Assembly (NCBI GenBank): GCA_025355725.1
Contig: JANXZC010000034.1
Location: forward strand, 1 to 57,794
Reading direction: 5' to 3'
DNA length: 57,794 bases
Origin: Syntrophus sp. (in: bacteria)
Lineage (GTDB): Bacteria > Desulfobacterota > Syntrophia > Syntrophales > UBA8958
The translations under genes were made by a program, and so were the position numbers. The notes beneath the pieces are model-generated. The model worked only from the letters and a program-made list of their open reading frames with translations. It was not told the DNA's origin and ran no database searches. Each line of letters begins with the position of its first letter. Within the stretch, counting starts at the first letter, position 1. Shown here piece by piece: positions 35,230-43,656 of this stretch.

Positions 35230-36237
35230 TCAGGAGATGCTGTAATTGAAGGTCTGATTCCCGGGTTTGATCTCCAGCGCTGCAAACTGGAATTGCTTCT
35301 GTAATAAATCGATATTGCGGTTCTTATTGCCGCGGAAGGCGCTTTCCTGCCTTGCGGGCACATACATGATCAGCCTTTTGTTCCGGACATCGGTGCCATC
35401 AAGTAATGTCACTGCCCGCTCCAGCCAGATGGCCTCGGCAACCAGGGATCCGAAGGCGGGGTGATATGGCCCCCCAAGAACGGCGCCGGGACTGGTCATC
35501 ATATCCGTTGTCTGGAGGCCCAGGCGGATGACCGGGATCCCTTCCTTTTGAAAGCACCGGCAGGCCTCCTTGGAGAGATCAACTGCCTCCCCGAGAGACA
35601 AGGGCTGGTAGCGTCCCCGCCGGAAGTCCTCTGCCAGCGGCGTATCGGTTAGAACCAGGGTGGGATGAATCCGCACGCCGTCAGGGCGGAGTGCTATCGT
35701 TCGAGCTACGGTTTCACCAAAGCTCGTGCGGTTATCTCCGGGCAAACCAACCATCAGGTGCAGGATCACTTCAAAGCCATAATTTTGTAAGAGTTCGACG
35801 GCGTATTCAACATCCTCCCCGGTGTGTCCCCGCTGTGAGGCCTCCAGAACACTGTTGACAAAGGACTGAGCGCCCAGTTCGACGGTTTTGACGCCAAAAG
35901 CTGCCAGGCGTTCCATATCAATAATATGCAGGGCGTCGGGGCGGGTCGAAATCCTGATCCCTTCCACAGCGCAATTTTCCACATGACGATGGGCCAGGCC
36001 AAGGAGGCGATCCTGTTCCGCTGCCTCCAGGCCCGTAAAATTTCCCCCGTAAAAAGCAATCTGTACCCCTTTTGCCGGCTTTGCCCTGGGGGTGTGAGAA
36101 GCTAAAAAGGTTCTGATCTTTTCATTAAAAGACTCGTCCGTCCAATCAGCCGGTCCCTGGTTCCCGGAGATCTGCTGGTTACAGAAGACGCAACGGTGTG
36201 GACAACCCCGGTTTTGAATAAAGAAAGGGATAATCAT
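35230..36237 (-). CDS. Elp3-like radical SAM protein
   Basis: A 335-residue radical SAM enzyme whose cluster motif CPHRCVFC lies at residues 12-19. Further landmarks are VQIAFYGGNFTGLE, ISTRPDALHIID, VELGAQSFVNSVL and VILHLMVGLPGDN. These match the Elp3-like group but without the acetyltransferase domain. It often sits between rnc and era in deltaproteobacteria, so a role in RNA modification is plausible but not shown. The start overlaps the rnc stop by four bases (ATGA), implying translational coupling. Confidence 0.9.
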   Translation of the reverse strand: MIIPFFIQNRGCPHRCVFCNQQISGNQGPADWTDESFNEKIRTFLASHTPRAKPAKGVQIAFYGGNFTGLEAAEQDRLLGLAHRHVENCAVEGIRISTRPDALHIIDMERLAAFGVKTVELGAQSFVNSVLEASQRGHTGEDVEYAVELLQNYGFEVILHLMVGLPGDNRTSFGETVARTIALRPDGVRIHPTLVLTDTPLAEDFRRGRYQPLSLGEAVDLSKEACRCFQKEGIPVIRLGLQTTDMMTSPGAVLGGPYHPAFGSLVAEAIWLERAVTLLDGTDVRNKRLIMYVPARQESAFRGNKNRNIDLLQKQFQFAALEIKPGNQTFNYSIS

Positions 36238-36956
36238 GATGCGGTTTCCGTGGTCTCAAAATATTCCAGCACTTTTCTGGCGGCCTGCTGCTCCGCTTCC
36301 TTCCTGCTTTTGCCTGTCCCCGTTTCTTTCACGGATTCGACTACCGCCAATTCCACTTCAAAGGTCTTGTCATGATCAGGTCCGTATTCATTGAGGAGTT
36401 GATATTTTGGCGTCTCGTGAAAACGGCTCTGGCAGAGTTCCTGGAGGGCCGATTTATAATCTCGAAAAGTGGTAACCCCTCCTTGCCCGGTGATGATCAT
36501 TTCTGCAAACAGGTCGGCAATAAGCCGGGAGGCTTGTGAATATCCACCGTCGAGATAGACGGCGGCCATGATAGCCTCGAAGGTGTCGGCGATGAGGGAT
36601 GTTTTTTCCCGGCCCCCGGATGCCTCCTCCCCTTTGCCCAGGAAGAGATGATTCCCCAGGCCGAATCTCCTGCCCAGGGCCGCCAGGGATTGTTCATTGA
36701 CCAGGGCCGCCCGCAGTTTGGAAAGCTGTCCTTCCGCATAATCGGGAAAACGCCTCATCAGAAGATCGCTGATGCATAGCTGCAGAACGGCATCCCCGAG
36801 GAATTCCAGGCGTTCATTGTCCTGGCAGGACAGGGACGGATTCTCATTGGTATAAGATCGATGGGTAAAGGCGTTGACAAGAAGCAGGGAATCCTGAAAA
36901 ACATATCCCAACGCCTGTTCGAGATCTTCAAATGCCGGTGTTTTTTCATTATCCAT
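36234..36956 (-). CDS. rnc: Ribonuclease III
   Basis: A 240-residue double-strand-specific endonuclease. The catalytic signature NERLEFLGDAVLQLCISDLL lies near residues 44-63, and the second metal-binding segment is in IADTFEAIMAAVYLDGGY. A dsRNA-binding domain fills residues about 160-230 (DYKSALQELCQSR, GTGKSRKEAEQQAA). It processes rRNA precursors and structured RNAs. It overlaps mtaB by eight bases and the radical SAM gene by four. Confidence 0.97.
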   Translation of the reverse strand: MDNEKTPAFEDLEQALGYVFQDSLLLVNAFTHRSYTNENPSLSCQDNERLEFLGDAVLQLCISDLLMRRFPDYAEGQLSKLRAALVNEQSLAALGRRFGLGNHLFLGKGEEASGGREKTSLIADTFEAIMAAVYLDGGYSQASRLIADLFAEMIITGQGGVTTFRDYKSALQELCQSRFHETPKYQLLNEYGPDHDKTFEVELAVVESVKETGTGKSRKEAEQQAARKVLEYFETTETAS

Positions 36957-38286
36957 GATGTGCTCTTCCCACCAGTCCCCCGGAAATCAGCGATTCAGGT
37001 TTTACGGAGACAATGGTGTTGATCATTTCAGCGCGTCCGTCCTGAAGCAGCACGGGCAGGTAATTGTGCGAAAACCCCTTTAAATAGCCGCTGGCGCGAT
37101 CTTTTCTTTTTTCAATAAGCACCGGCAGGGTTGATCCGATAAATCTTCCCAGGAAGGCCTGGCGTTTCATCATTCCTAGTTTCCGGAGCGTCTGTCCCCG
37201 CCTTTTTTTGTCTTCCTCCCGCACCTGGCTTCCCATCCGGGCCGCCGCCGTTCCCGGACGCCGCGAGTAGGGAAAAACGTGGAGATAAGCGATGGGCAAG
37301 GACTCAATCAGGGCCGCTGTATTTTCAAATGCCTTTTCATCTTCTCCCGGGAAACCGACCATAACGTCCATTCCCACGGTCATATCAGGTCTGCTCGCAC
37401 AAACCTTCCCTACCAGGTCACGGGAAAAGGCGGCATCGTAATTGCGCCCCATCCTGGACAATATTCCGTCATCCCCGCTTTGCAGGGGGATATGGAGGTG
37501 TGGACATACGATCCGGGCGCTTTTCATGATTTCCAGGATCTCCTCGGTAATCTCCGTGGGTTCAAGGGAACTCAGGCGCAGACGTTCAATGGTCCGGTGT
37601 TCTTCCACCTGACGCAATATCCCGGCGAGAGAAGATCCATCCTGCCGGTCCTCTCCGTAGACCCCAAGGTGGATACCGGTCAGGACAACCTCACGGTATC
37701 CGTTTCGGGCCAGGGACTGAATCCTTTCCAGAACCTCTTCCTTCCCGATGCTGCGGCTTCGTCCCCGGGCATACGGGACTATGCAGTAGCTGCAAAAGGC
37801 GTTGCATCCATCCTGAATCTTCAGAAAGGCTCGCGTGTGCCCTGGGAATCCGGATACGGAACGGATTCCCCACTCCGTTATTTCCCTCCCGACGTCGCCT
37901 ACCTGGACGGATGGGACTGGTTCAGATGCCTTCCCGGACTGCGAGTTTTTCTGAATTTTCCCGATAATTTCGACAATACGATCTTTTTCCAGGGTTCCCG
38001 CCACGACCGTCACCCCGGGCATGCCGGTAAATACATGCGGAGCGGTCTGGGCGTAGCACCCCGTGACAATAATGGCGGCCTGGGGATTTCGTTTTCCGGC
38101 CCGGCGGATCAGTTGACGTGACTGGTAATCTGTCCGCCCGGTTACCGTACAGGTGTTGATAATGTAAAAATCGGCCTCCTCAAGGAACGGTACGAGGATA
38201 AATCCCTGTTTTTCAAGGGATTCGCCCATTGCCGCCGATTCATATTGATTCACTTTACAGCCCAAAGTCGTGATCGCTACCCGCAT
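36949..38286 (-). CDS. mtaB: tRNA t6A37 methylthiotransferase MtaB
   Basis: A 445-residue methylthiotransferase. The N-terminal domain starts VAITTLGCKVNQYES and has NTCTVTGRTDYQSRQLIRRA and VTGCYAQTAP, which carry the three Cys of the auxiliary cluster. The radical SAM motif is GCNAFCSYCIVPYARG, and a TRAM-like domain closes the protein. The VNQYES form and the length point to MtaB (2-methylthio on t6A at tRNA position 37) rather than MiaB or RimO. It is the first gene of the run ending in era. Confidence 0.94.
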   Translation of the reverse strand: MRVAITTLGCKVNQYESAAMGESLEKQGFILVPFLEEADFYIINTCTVTGRTDYQSRQLIRRAGKRNPQAAIIVTGCYAQTAPHVFTGMPGVTVVAGTLEKDRIVEIIGKIQKNSQSGKASEPVPSVQVGDVGREITEWGIRSVSGFPGHTRAFLKIQDGCNAFCSYCIVPYARGRSRSIGKEEVLERIQSLARNGYREVVLTGIHLGVYGEDRQDGSSLAGILRQVEEHRTIERLRLSSLEPTEITEEILEIMKSARIVCPHLHIPLQSGDDGILSRMGRNYDAAFSRDLVGKVCASRPDMTVGMDVMVGFPGEDEKAFENTAALIESLPIAYLHVFPYSRRPGTAAARMGSQVREEDKKRRGQTLRKLGMMKRQAFLGRFIGSTLPVLIEKRKDRASGYLKGFSHNYLPVLLQDGRAEMINTIVSVKPESLISGGLVGRAHHG

Positions 38287-38429
38287 GTCGATAACTTTAG
38301 CCGTTGCTCGATTCTTTTGTCAAGACGAAAGGATAACTGGATTTTTTTTAAATTTTCCGCTAAGAAAATACTCATCGTACTGGAATGTTATACCAGTTTG
38401 CATTCAAAAGGATAAAGAGGCGTCGATTC

Positions 38430-38786
38430 ATGGAAACAATATGGTCCTTCATTCATAGTCATCAGTTTGCCGTCATTGCCGTTATTACTGTTGCCTTGAT
38501 TATTATTTACTTTCTATTCAAGAATCTGATCAAGCTGGCCCTGTTATTTCTTCTTATCCTGATACTGACGGGGAGCTATTTCTATTTTACGGCCCCCAGG
38601 AAATCCCCGGATGATCTCACCAACGCCATTAAAAAGACACAGGAACAGGCAGGGCAGGTGATCGACAAAGGGAAAGGCGCCTACGATAAGGGCAAGGAAA
38701 TCATTGGTAAGGGCGTGGAGATCACCGACAGCGTCGGCAAGGCGATCAGTAAAGACAAGGACAAGGAGGCGACTCGCAAAGATTGA
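38430..38786 (+). CDS. Small membrane protein with a charged C-terminal helix
   Basis: A 118-residue protein with two adjacent hydrophobic segments (FAVIAVITVALIIIYFLF and LALLFLLILILTGSYFYF). A lysine-rich region follows (IKKTQEQAGQVIDKGKGAYD, GKGVEITDSVGKAISK) with about 11-residue periodicity suggesting an amphipathic helix. The ATG at 38430 follows a GAGG nine bases upstream, and the upstream frame lacks membrane character. No family recognised. Its stop is six bases from the convergent NIL-ferredoxin gene. Confidence 0.75.
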   Translation: METIWSFIHSHQFAVIAVITVALIIIYFLFKNLIKLALLFLLILILTGSYFYFTAPRKSPDDLTNAIKKTQEQAGQVIDKGKGAYDKGKEIIGKGVEITDSVGKAISKDKDKEATRKD

Positions 38787-38792
38787 GCATGT

Positions 38793-39218
38793 TTAGAAAA
38801 TATTGACCTCCATGGCCCGGACCGGACAGGCTGAGACGCAGAGTTCGCAACCGTTACACTTCTCGGCGTCAAATAACACCCGTTGTGTATCCATTTCAAA
38901 GAACAGGGCATCGGTGGGGCAGAAGGCGGTACATGCACCGCAGTGAACGCATTTGTCGGCGTTCTGGTTTACGCTCTTGGATAGGGGCTCGACCTTAAGA
39001 CCTTGCTCTTTGAGATAGCGGATCCCGTTGTTAAAATTTTCCGGGCTGCCGCTCAATTCCAGGACGATGATGCCTTCCCGTTTGGGGAAGATCCGGGCTT
39101 TAAGAATATTGAAGACCAGGTCATGGATTTTAACAAGCTGACAAATGATTGGTTGATCAACATTCTCAGCGGTATAATGAATTACAATTTTCCTGGACAC
39201 TCGCTGTTCATTCTCCAT
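38793..39218 (-). CDS. NIL-domain 4Fe-4S ferredoxin
   Basis: A 141-residue protein. Residues about 5-75 are a NIL domain (VDQPIICQLVKIHDLVFNIL, IIVLELSGSPENFN). Two 4Fe-4S motifs follow: CVHCGACTAFCP and CNGCELCVSACP. This architecture occurs in anaerobes and in methanogens with an aspartate semialdehyde sulfurtransferase (COG1900) in homocysteine synthesis; that partner is not in the window, so the role is inference. The ATG at 39218 has GGAGA and GGGAGAG sequences upstream. Confidence 0.9.
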   Translation of the reverse strand: MENEQRVSRKIVIHYTAENVDQPIICQLVKIHDLVFNILKARIFPKREGIIVLELSGSPENFNNGIRYLKEQGLKVEPLSKSVNQNADKCVHCGACTAFCPTDALFFEMDTQRVLFDAEKCNGCELCVSACPVRAMEVNIF

Positions 39219-39302
39219 GATCTCTCTCCCGTCTCCTTTTCTTGGGGTGATGTTATGGGAATGGTCGTTTCTTGTCAAGGTTTTCATGAAAATGCTCGTT
39301 CT

Positions 39303-39761
39303 CTATGCCTTTTCCGTTTTGCCGTCTCTTTTTTCCGGGGAATCGGGAGGGATCGGGAAAATGTCAAAGAAAGGCTTGAAGGGATTTATGGCTGAGTAGT
39401 CAATGTCCCGATCCAGCCACTTTTTGAACTGGCTATCCGTCATCGTCCGATAGGACAGATAGTTTTTCAGTATCTGTTCCAGGTATTTTTGAAAAAATTC
39501 GTTGAGAATATTTTCGCCATACTGGATAATGAGATGAAGAAGCGGCAAGGGGAGAAGGAAATTTCGTTTTCTTGATTCTTCAAGAATAATCTGAGTCAGG
39601 ATGAAGGAGGTAACGTCTTCCTTGGTCTTGGCATCGACGACTTGGACCTGTCGGCCCTCCCGGATGGCACGGGTGATATCATCTAGATTCACATAGCTGC
39701 TTTGTGCCGTGTCGTAGAGCCGGCGGTTTCCGTATTTTTTGTAGAGGAGCTTTTCTTGCAT
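39303..39761 (-). CDS. phaR: PHA synthesis regulator PhaR
   Basis: A 152-residue regulator. Residues about 3-63 are the PhaR DNA-binding domain (LLYKKYGNRRLYDTAQSSYV, LDDITRAIREGRQVQVVDAK). Next is a PHB-accumulation domain (TSFILTQIILEESRKRNFLL). PhaR represses phasin genes and is released when it binds nascent PHA granules. Its gene is divergent from the phasin pair with a 267-bp region that contains repeated GTGCGTTG boxes and a strong promoter. The ATG at 39761 is preferred to a TTG five codons upstream. Confidence 0.94.
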   Translation of the reverse strand: MQEKLLYKKYGNRRLYDTAQSSYVNLDDITRAIREGRQVQVVDAKTKEDVTSFILTQIILEESRKRNFLLPLPLLHLIIQYGENILNEFFQKYLEQILKNYLSYRTMTDSQFKKWLDRDIDYSAINPFKPFFDIFPIPPDSPEKRDGKTEKA

Positions 39762-39835
39762 ATTTCTTTTTCTCAATTATTGGTTATCCCTTTAACAAGG
39801 ATATTGACATAACGCAACAAATATTTTTTTATTTA

Positions 39836-39960
39836 GTGCGTTGGCTCACCGGTCACATTTTATAGTATAGCAAGATGCATTCAATATTAAAGCATATTTT
39901 AAATTAATATGGAAAATGATGTGTGTTTCGTTTGGGGAAAAAATATTGTGCGTTGCAACA
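39836..39960 (+). promoter_or_regulatory. Candidate PhaR operator region
   Basis: GTGCGTTG occurs twice, at 39836-39843 and 39948-39955. The second copy leads into the palindrome GTTGCAAC, ten bases upstream of the -35 box of the phasin promoter. Known PhaR proteins bind TGC/GCA-rich sites near phasin promoters. Position and repetition support operator function; binding is inferred. Confidence 0.45.
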
Positions 39961-39968
39961 TTTTTCCC

Positions 39969-39996
39969 TTGACAAACCGAAAAATGGGCTTATATT
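39969..39996 (+). promoter_or_regulatory. Sigma70 promoter of the phasin genes
   Basis: TTGACA (39969-39974) and TATATT (39991-39996) are 16 bases apart. AGGAGG follows at 40013-40018, ten bases before the first phasin ATG. This is one of the cleanest promoters in the window and fits the high expression expected of phasins. Confidence 0.8.
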
Positions 39997-40028
39997 AGGC
40001 ACAAAAACAAGCAGGAGGTATTACAACC

Positions 40029-40328
40029 ATGGAACAAGGAAAGATTGCAAAACAGATGGTCGATTTTCATAAGGCCACATTCGACAACACCTTTAACGCA
40101 ATGTCGATTTTACAGGAGCAGACGGAACGGATGGTGGGCATGTTTCTCGAACAGTCCCCCTGGGTACCGGAAGAAGGTAAAACTGCGATTCAGGATTGGG
40201 TAAAGGCTTACAAGAAGGGCCGGTCGGATTTTAAGACTTCTGCCAACGATAGTTTCAAGAAAGTGGAAGACTTTTTTGTTACTTTTAACAAGCAGGGCGG
40301 GGAAACAAAGGTAAAATCGGGCAAATAG
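40029..40328 (+). CDS. Phasin-like granule protein 1
   Basis: A 99-residue, mostly helical protein that I read as a phasin, a coat protein of PHA granules. It begins KIAKQMVDFHKATFDNTFNA and contains a WVPEEGKTAIQDWVKAYKKG motif. The following gene is its clear paralogue (shared KQM-DF, PEEGK-A, WVK-Y-KGR-DFK pattern). Both lie directly upstream of a PHA synthase-like gene and opposite phaR, which supports the call more than sequence alone. A strong promoter and AGGAGG site precede it. Confidence 0.85.
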   Translation: MEQGKIAKQMVDFHKATFDNTFNAMSILQEQTERMVGMFLEQSPWVPEEGKTAIQDWVKAYKKGRSDFKTSANDSFKKVEDFFVTFNKQGGETKVKSGK

Positions 40329-40359
40329 CCTGAACAAACAAGAAAAAGGAGGAAACAAA

Positions 40360-40626
40360 ATGGATCCGAAGCAGATTTCAAAACAGATGTTCGATTTCAA
40401 CAAGATGGCTTTTGAAAAGTCCTTAGCGGCCATGGTCGTCATGCAGGATCAGGCGGAAAAGATGTTCAACATGTGGATGGAACAGAACAAGTGGTTTCCC
40501 GAGGAAGGCAAAAAGGCCATGGAGGAATGGGTTAAAACCTACCGAAAAGGCCGTGAGGATTTCAAGGCCAAGGTTGAAGATGGTTACAAGAAAATGGAAG
40601 AATACCTGGCGCCAAAGGAAAAGTGA
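40360..40626 (+). CDS. Phasin-like granule protein 2
   Basis: An 88-residue paralogue of the preceding gene, starting QISKQMFDFNKMAFEKSLAA with the shared block WFPEEGKKAMEEWVKTYRKG. Its Met-rich helix (VVMQDQAEKMFNMWMEQNKW) suits binding to a hydrophobic granule surface. AGGAGG lies a few bases before the ATG, 31 bp after the first phasin. A REP-like inverted element follows, which may give the pair a separate mRNA end. Confidence 0.85.
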   Translation: MDPKQISKQMFDFNKMAFEKSLAAMVVMQDQAEKMFNMWMEQNKWFPEEGKKAMEEWVKTYRKGREDFKAKVEDGYKKMEEYLAPKEK

Positions 40627-40651
40627 AAAAATAACCAAAGTTTGACGGCGG

Positions 40652-40788
40652 CGCAAAAAGTCTGAAATTGCCTTTTTAGTCATTCCGGCGGAAGCCGGAA
40701 AACGAAGTTTAATGTTCACAATCCAGCATTTGCGAATAGTTCTGGCCCCCGGCTTTCGCCGGGGTGACGGTGTGTGTGGCTTTTTGCG
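40652..40788. repeat. REPIN-like pair of inverted hairpins
   Basis: Two hairpins, TTCCGGCGGAAGCCGGAA near 40682 and CCCCGGCTTTCGCCGGGG near 40747, each preceded by GTCA on their own strand (GTCATTCC and GTCACCCC), face each other across about 50 bp. The whole unit is bounded by CGCAAAAAG (40652-40660) and its inverse CTTTTTGCG (40780-40788). This is the classic arrangement of paired REP elements. It sits between the phasin pair and the PHA synthase-like gene. Confidence 0.65.
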
Positions 40789-40826
40789 AGCTTGTCTGTC
40801 TTGATGGGGAGAGAAATATTGTTTTT

Positions 40827-42392
40827 ATGCTGTCTAATTTTAATCAACAGGCATTAAGCCGCGTAGCGTCCGCCTATACCGGGAGGTTCAGAGAAACTCC
40901 CGGGAAGATGCTGGAGGTTACCACGGATATGCTCAAGGCCGGCCAGCTCTACAGTCTGGGTGTACTTGTCTATATGGCCGATTTTATGGTCCCCTTCTGG
41001 ACGGCATGGGAAGGCTTCAACCGACTCGAAAAGAAAAAGCTGTCAAACACCCTCCCCATCCAGAGCGCGGCCGACTACTATGAATTATTACAGTTTAATC
41101 TCCAGATTGCCGAGCAGGGAATGACGGGTTCCCTAAGGGGATTCCGTGATTTCTACAAGAAAGAAACAGCGAGAGTCTTCATTTCTCTTCTCAATAGCCT
41201 CTATGGAGATGAAGACGACAACATTCCTGATTATGCAGCCAATCTGGCTCGCCTTACCGATAACGTCATCAATCGGTATCCCGAAGCCATAAGAAAGATA
41301 GGCGGGGAATTCGGATTTCACTTCGATGACGGGGGGTACATCAAGACGGCAGAAACGGAGCGGTTTGTCCTGTACCAGGTTCTCTCCCGGGATCAGAGCA
41401 TCCATCCCCGGAAGGATGGAAAACCGATCATGATTATCCATCCATACGTCCTGGGGCCGAATATTCTGGCCTTTTTGCCCGACGAGAAGAAAAGCTATGT
41501 CCACGCCTTTGCCGATCAGGGGATTCCGACCTACATCCGGATTCTCAAGGACATCCAGACGACGGAGGCGGTACAAGTAATGACGGGTGAAGACGATGCC
41601 CGCGATACCCGTCGGCTCTGTGAATTGCTGAAAGCAACCCATGGTCGTTCCGTTACCCTGAATGGTTTCTGTCAGGGCGGGTTCATGGCCGTCCTGGATA
41701 TCCTCTCCGGCGAACTCGATGGTCTTGTGGACGCCCTCATCACCTGTGTCGCCCCCATGGACGGTACCCGGAGCAAATCCCTCGTGGAATACATGCAGCA
41801 TTTACCATCCCGATTCCGGGATCTCAATTATGCCGGCAAGAGTCTGCCCAATGGGAACAGAATTGTCGACGGTAAGGTTATGAGCTGGGTCTATAAGTTA
41901 AAAAGCATGGAGAAAGAGGCGCCCCTTGTAATTCTCCATCGTGATCTCAGCAATATTAGAGGTTCGGAAATCGGTAAAACGGCAGCGGCCATGAATCATT
42001 GGCTGATCCATGACCGGATGGACCTTCCGGAAGGGATCACTAAACTCAGCTTCGATTCCTATACAATTCCTGTGGCTGAAGATGGAACCCTGCCGGTCAA
42101 GCTTTTCGGTAAAACCCTGAACTTTAAAGGTATCAAGGAAAAGGGAATCCCCTGGCTCCTCTGTTATGCCGAAGGGGATGATCTTGTTGACAAGGATGCC
42201 GCCCTGGTTCCTGCGGATTATGTCGATGTGGAAGTGACGCCCTTTCCGAAAGGACACGGGGCGATTGCCACATCCTGGTCTGATCCGCGTTCGGCGTGCG
42301 CTCTCCACACCCGGTTCGGTAATGGTTACCGGGGGCCGGTGCGTTTCCAGCTTGATCTGGAAGAAGGGAAGAGGAACAGCAATGGATCGTAA
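40827..42392 (+). CDS. Divergent PHA-synthase-like protein
   Basis: A 521-residue alpha/beta hydrolase related to PHA synthases. The nucleophile box is GFCQGG with Cys282 in place of the Ser of lipases. Later come YAEGDDLVDKDAA (likely acidic residue) and GHGAIATSW (likely catalytic His). It carries about 195 residues ahead of the hydrolase core, so it differs from class III PhaC (about 360 residues). The next gene encodes a PhaE-like coiled protein and overlaps its end, which suggests a two-subunit enzyme. Alternatively it may depolymerise or bind PHA. The ATG at 40827 has only a distant GGGGAG, and an earlier in-frame start at 40764 is inside the REP element. Confidence 0.8.
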   Translation: MLSNFNQQALSRVASAYTGRFRETPGKMLEVTTDMLKAGQLYSLGVLVYMADFMVPFWTAWEGFNRLEKKKLSNTLPIQSAADYYELLQFNLQIAEQGMTGSLRGFRDFYKKETARVFISLLNSLYGDEDDNIPDYAANLARLTDNVINRYPEAIRKIGGEFGFHFDDGGYIKTAETERFVLYQVLSRDQSIHPRKDGKPIMIIHPYVLGPNILAFLPDEKKSYVHAFADQGIPTYIRILKDIQTTEAVQVMTGEDDARDTRRLCELLKATHGRSVTLNGFCQGGFMAVLDILSGELDGLVDALITCVAPMDGTRSKSLVEYMQHLPSRFRDLNYAGKSLPNGNRIVDGKVMSWVYKLKSMEKEAPLVILHRDLSNIRGSEIGKTAAAMNHWLIHDRMDLPEGITKLSFDSYTIPVAEDGTLPVKLFGKTLNFKGIKEKGIPWLLCYAEGDDLVDKDAALVPADYVDVEVTPFPKGHGAIATSWSDPRSACALHTRFGNGYRGPVRFQLDLEEGKRNSNGS

Positions 42393-42888
42393 TTTCTATG
42401 AATTCTGGGGGCAGCTTTTTACGAATCTGGCCAAAGGTCAGAAACAGATCGAGGATTTCAGAAAGTGGTTCGGTCAGGGACTGGTAGGATACGAATCTTT
42501 GAACGCTATGTTCCGCAAGGCTTACAATATGGACATGGTCGAAGAGGGATCTTCCGATTACAAGGAATTCTGGCAGAAGTCAGTGGAAACCTTCCAGAAA
42601 TCCTTTCGGGAAAGCCTTGCCCTGATGGAGGTGGTACCCAAGAAGGAGTATGATACACTGGCCCTGAAATGCGCCGCCCTCGAAAAGACCGTGGCCGAGC
42701 AGGAAGAGACCATTCGCAACCTGAGGAGGCTCCTGTCTGAAGAGGGGCTCGGGTCTCCCGCCGCCCTCGATGACCTCCAGGAGCTGATGAAAAAGCAGCA
42801 CAACCAGTTCCAGGATCTCGTGAAAAATATGGCGGTCCTATTCGATCAGGAAACCAAGGTCGACCGCTCCGGGAAAAAGAAGCACTAG
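42382..42888 (+). CDS. PhaE-like partner subunit
   Basis: A 168-residue protein with a Trp/Phe-rich N-terminus (NFYEFWGQLFTNLAKGQKQI, DYKEFWQKSVETFQKSFRES). A long predicted coiled coil follows (TLALKCAALEKTVAEQEETI and on). These features recall PhaE of class III synthases and polyhydroxyalkanoate-associated proteins such as the unrelated phasins. It overlaps the PHA-synthase-like gene by 11 bases. AAGAGG lies upstream of the ATG. It is shorter than the PhaE at 46030-46938 and not obviously a duplicate of it. Confidence 0.75.
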   Translation: MDRNFYEFWGQLFTNLAKGQKQIEDFRKWFGQGLVGYESLNAMFRKAYNMDMVEEGSSDYKEFWQKSVETFQKSFRESLALMEVVPKKEYDTLALKCAALEKTVAEQEETIRNLRRLLSEEGLGSPAALDDLQELMKKQHNQFQDLVKNMAVLFDQETKVDRSGKKKH

Positions 42889-42921
42889 CAGGGAGGGAAA
42901 CACCACCCCATCCCCATGCTG

Positions 42922-42942
42922 CCCTCCCCTTGGAGGGGAGGG
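42922..42942. repeat. C/G-rich dispersed palindrome, copy 4
   Basis: CCCTCCCCT and AGGGGAGGG are perfect inverted arms. The preceding CCACCCCATCCCCATG is the inverse of sequence next to the copy at 17252. It follows the PhaE-like gene by 33 bp. Confidence 0.6.
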
Positions 42943-43111
42943 AACTACAGGGGTAGCTGCGTCTCTTTACCCATCACCAAAGCATCCCCATCTTGGACAT
43001 GCAATTGAGACACTATTTGATGGTGTCCCCAGCCCGTAGGGGTCGGAACGCGTCTTCGGATGAAAGCAGTCCATGACGAAGGCGGAAGCGCAACGCAGCA
43101 GAAGCCTGCCC

Positions 43112-43131
43112 CCGTGAAGACGGTTTTTTTT
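43112..43131 (+). terminator. Weak intrinsic terminator
   Basis: CCGT-GAAG-ACGG is a short hairpin with a stable-type loop followed by eight T. The 4-bp stem makes it weak, but it lies at the end of the plus-strand PHA genes and just before the convergent phaJ stop. Confidence 0.45.
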
Positions 43132-43140
43132 GCAAAACCG

Positions 43141-43569
43141 TTAAACTTTCGGAGCTTTGGGTGGGCTTACCAGCGCCTCGCCGTCCAGAACAAGGGTCCC
43201 GTCCTGATTCCGGCAGGTGGTCCGGAGGCGGAGCCGGTTCTTCTCCTTAATGATTTCTACAACCTCAGCCCTGCCGGTAATTGTGTCTCCCATACGCACG
43301 GGGGCGAGAAAGTTCAATTCCTGACGAAGATAGATTGTCCCCGGACCAGGCAATTGCATGCCCAGAATGGAGGATATGAAACCCGCCGTCAACATCCCGT
43401 GGGCGATCCGGGTCTTAAAAAATGTCCCGGCGGCATAGGATTCATTGATATGGGCCGGATTGAGATCCCCGGTTATCCCGGCATACAGGTAAACATCGGT
43501 TTCCGTCACTGTCTTGGCAAACTCGGCCGCGTCCCCTACTTTAATGGCATCAATGGTTTTCCCGATCAT
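43141..43569 (-). CDS. phaJ: MaoC-type (R)-specific enoyl-CoA hydratase
   Basis: A 142-residue single hot-dog-fold hydratase. The hydratase 2 motif is YAGITGDLNPAHINESYA, with the expected catalytic Asp and His. FFKTRIAHGMLTAGFISSIL follows, as in PhaJ. It would convert trans-enoyl-CoA to (R)-3-hydroxyacyl-CoA, the monomer for PHA synthases, and its place between two synthase gene pairs supports that. The ATG at 43569 follows GGGGAGGGAAAA closely; the upstream frame start at 43602 lacks that support. Confidence 0.92.
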   Translation of the reverse strand: MIGKTIDAIKVGDAAEFAKTVTETDVYLYAGITGDLNPAHINESYAAGTFFKTRIAHGMLTAGFISSILGMQLPGPGTIYLRQELNFLAPVRMGDTITGRAEVVEIIKEKNRLRLRTTCRNQDGTLVLDGEALVSPPKAPKV

Positions 43570-43656
43570 TTTTCCCTCCCCATAAATTGATGATTCCCGC
43601 AACGCAACGCCGCAGGCGCCTGCCCTCGTATAGATGGGAAACTTTCCCCATAGTCG

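Noticed and set aside
43020..43118. Possible cobalamin-riboswitch-like segment (GAAGCCTGCC end)
   Set aside because: It shares a few bases with the riboswitch 3-prime box, but the core boxes are missing or out of order, and it lies between convergent genes.
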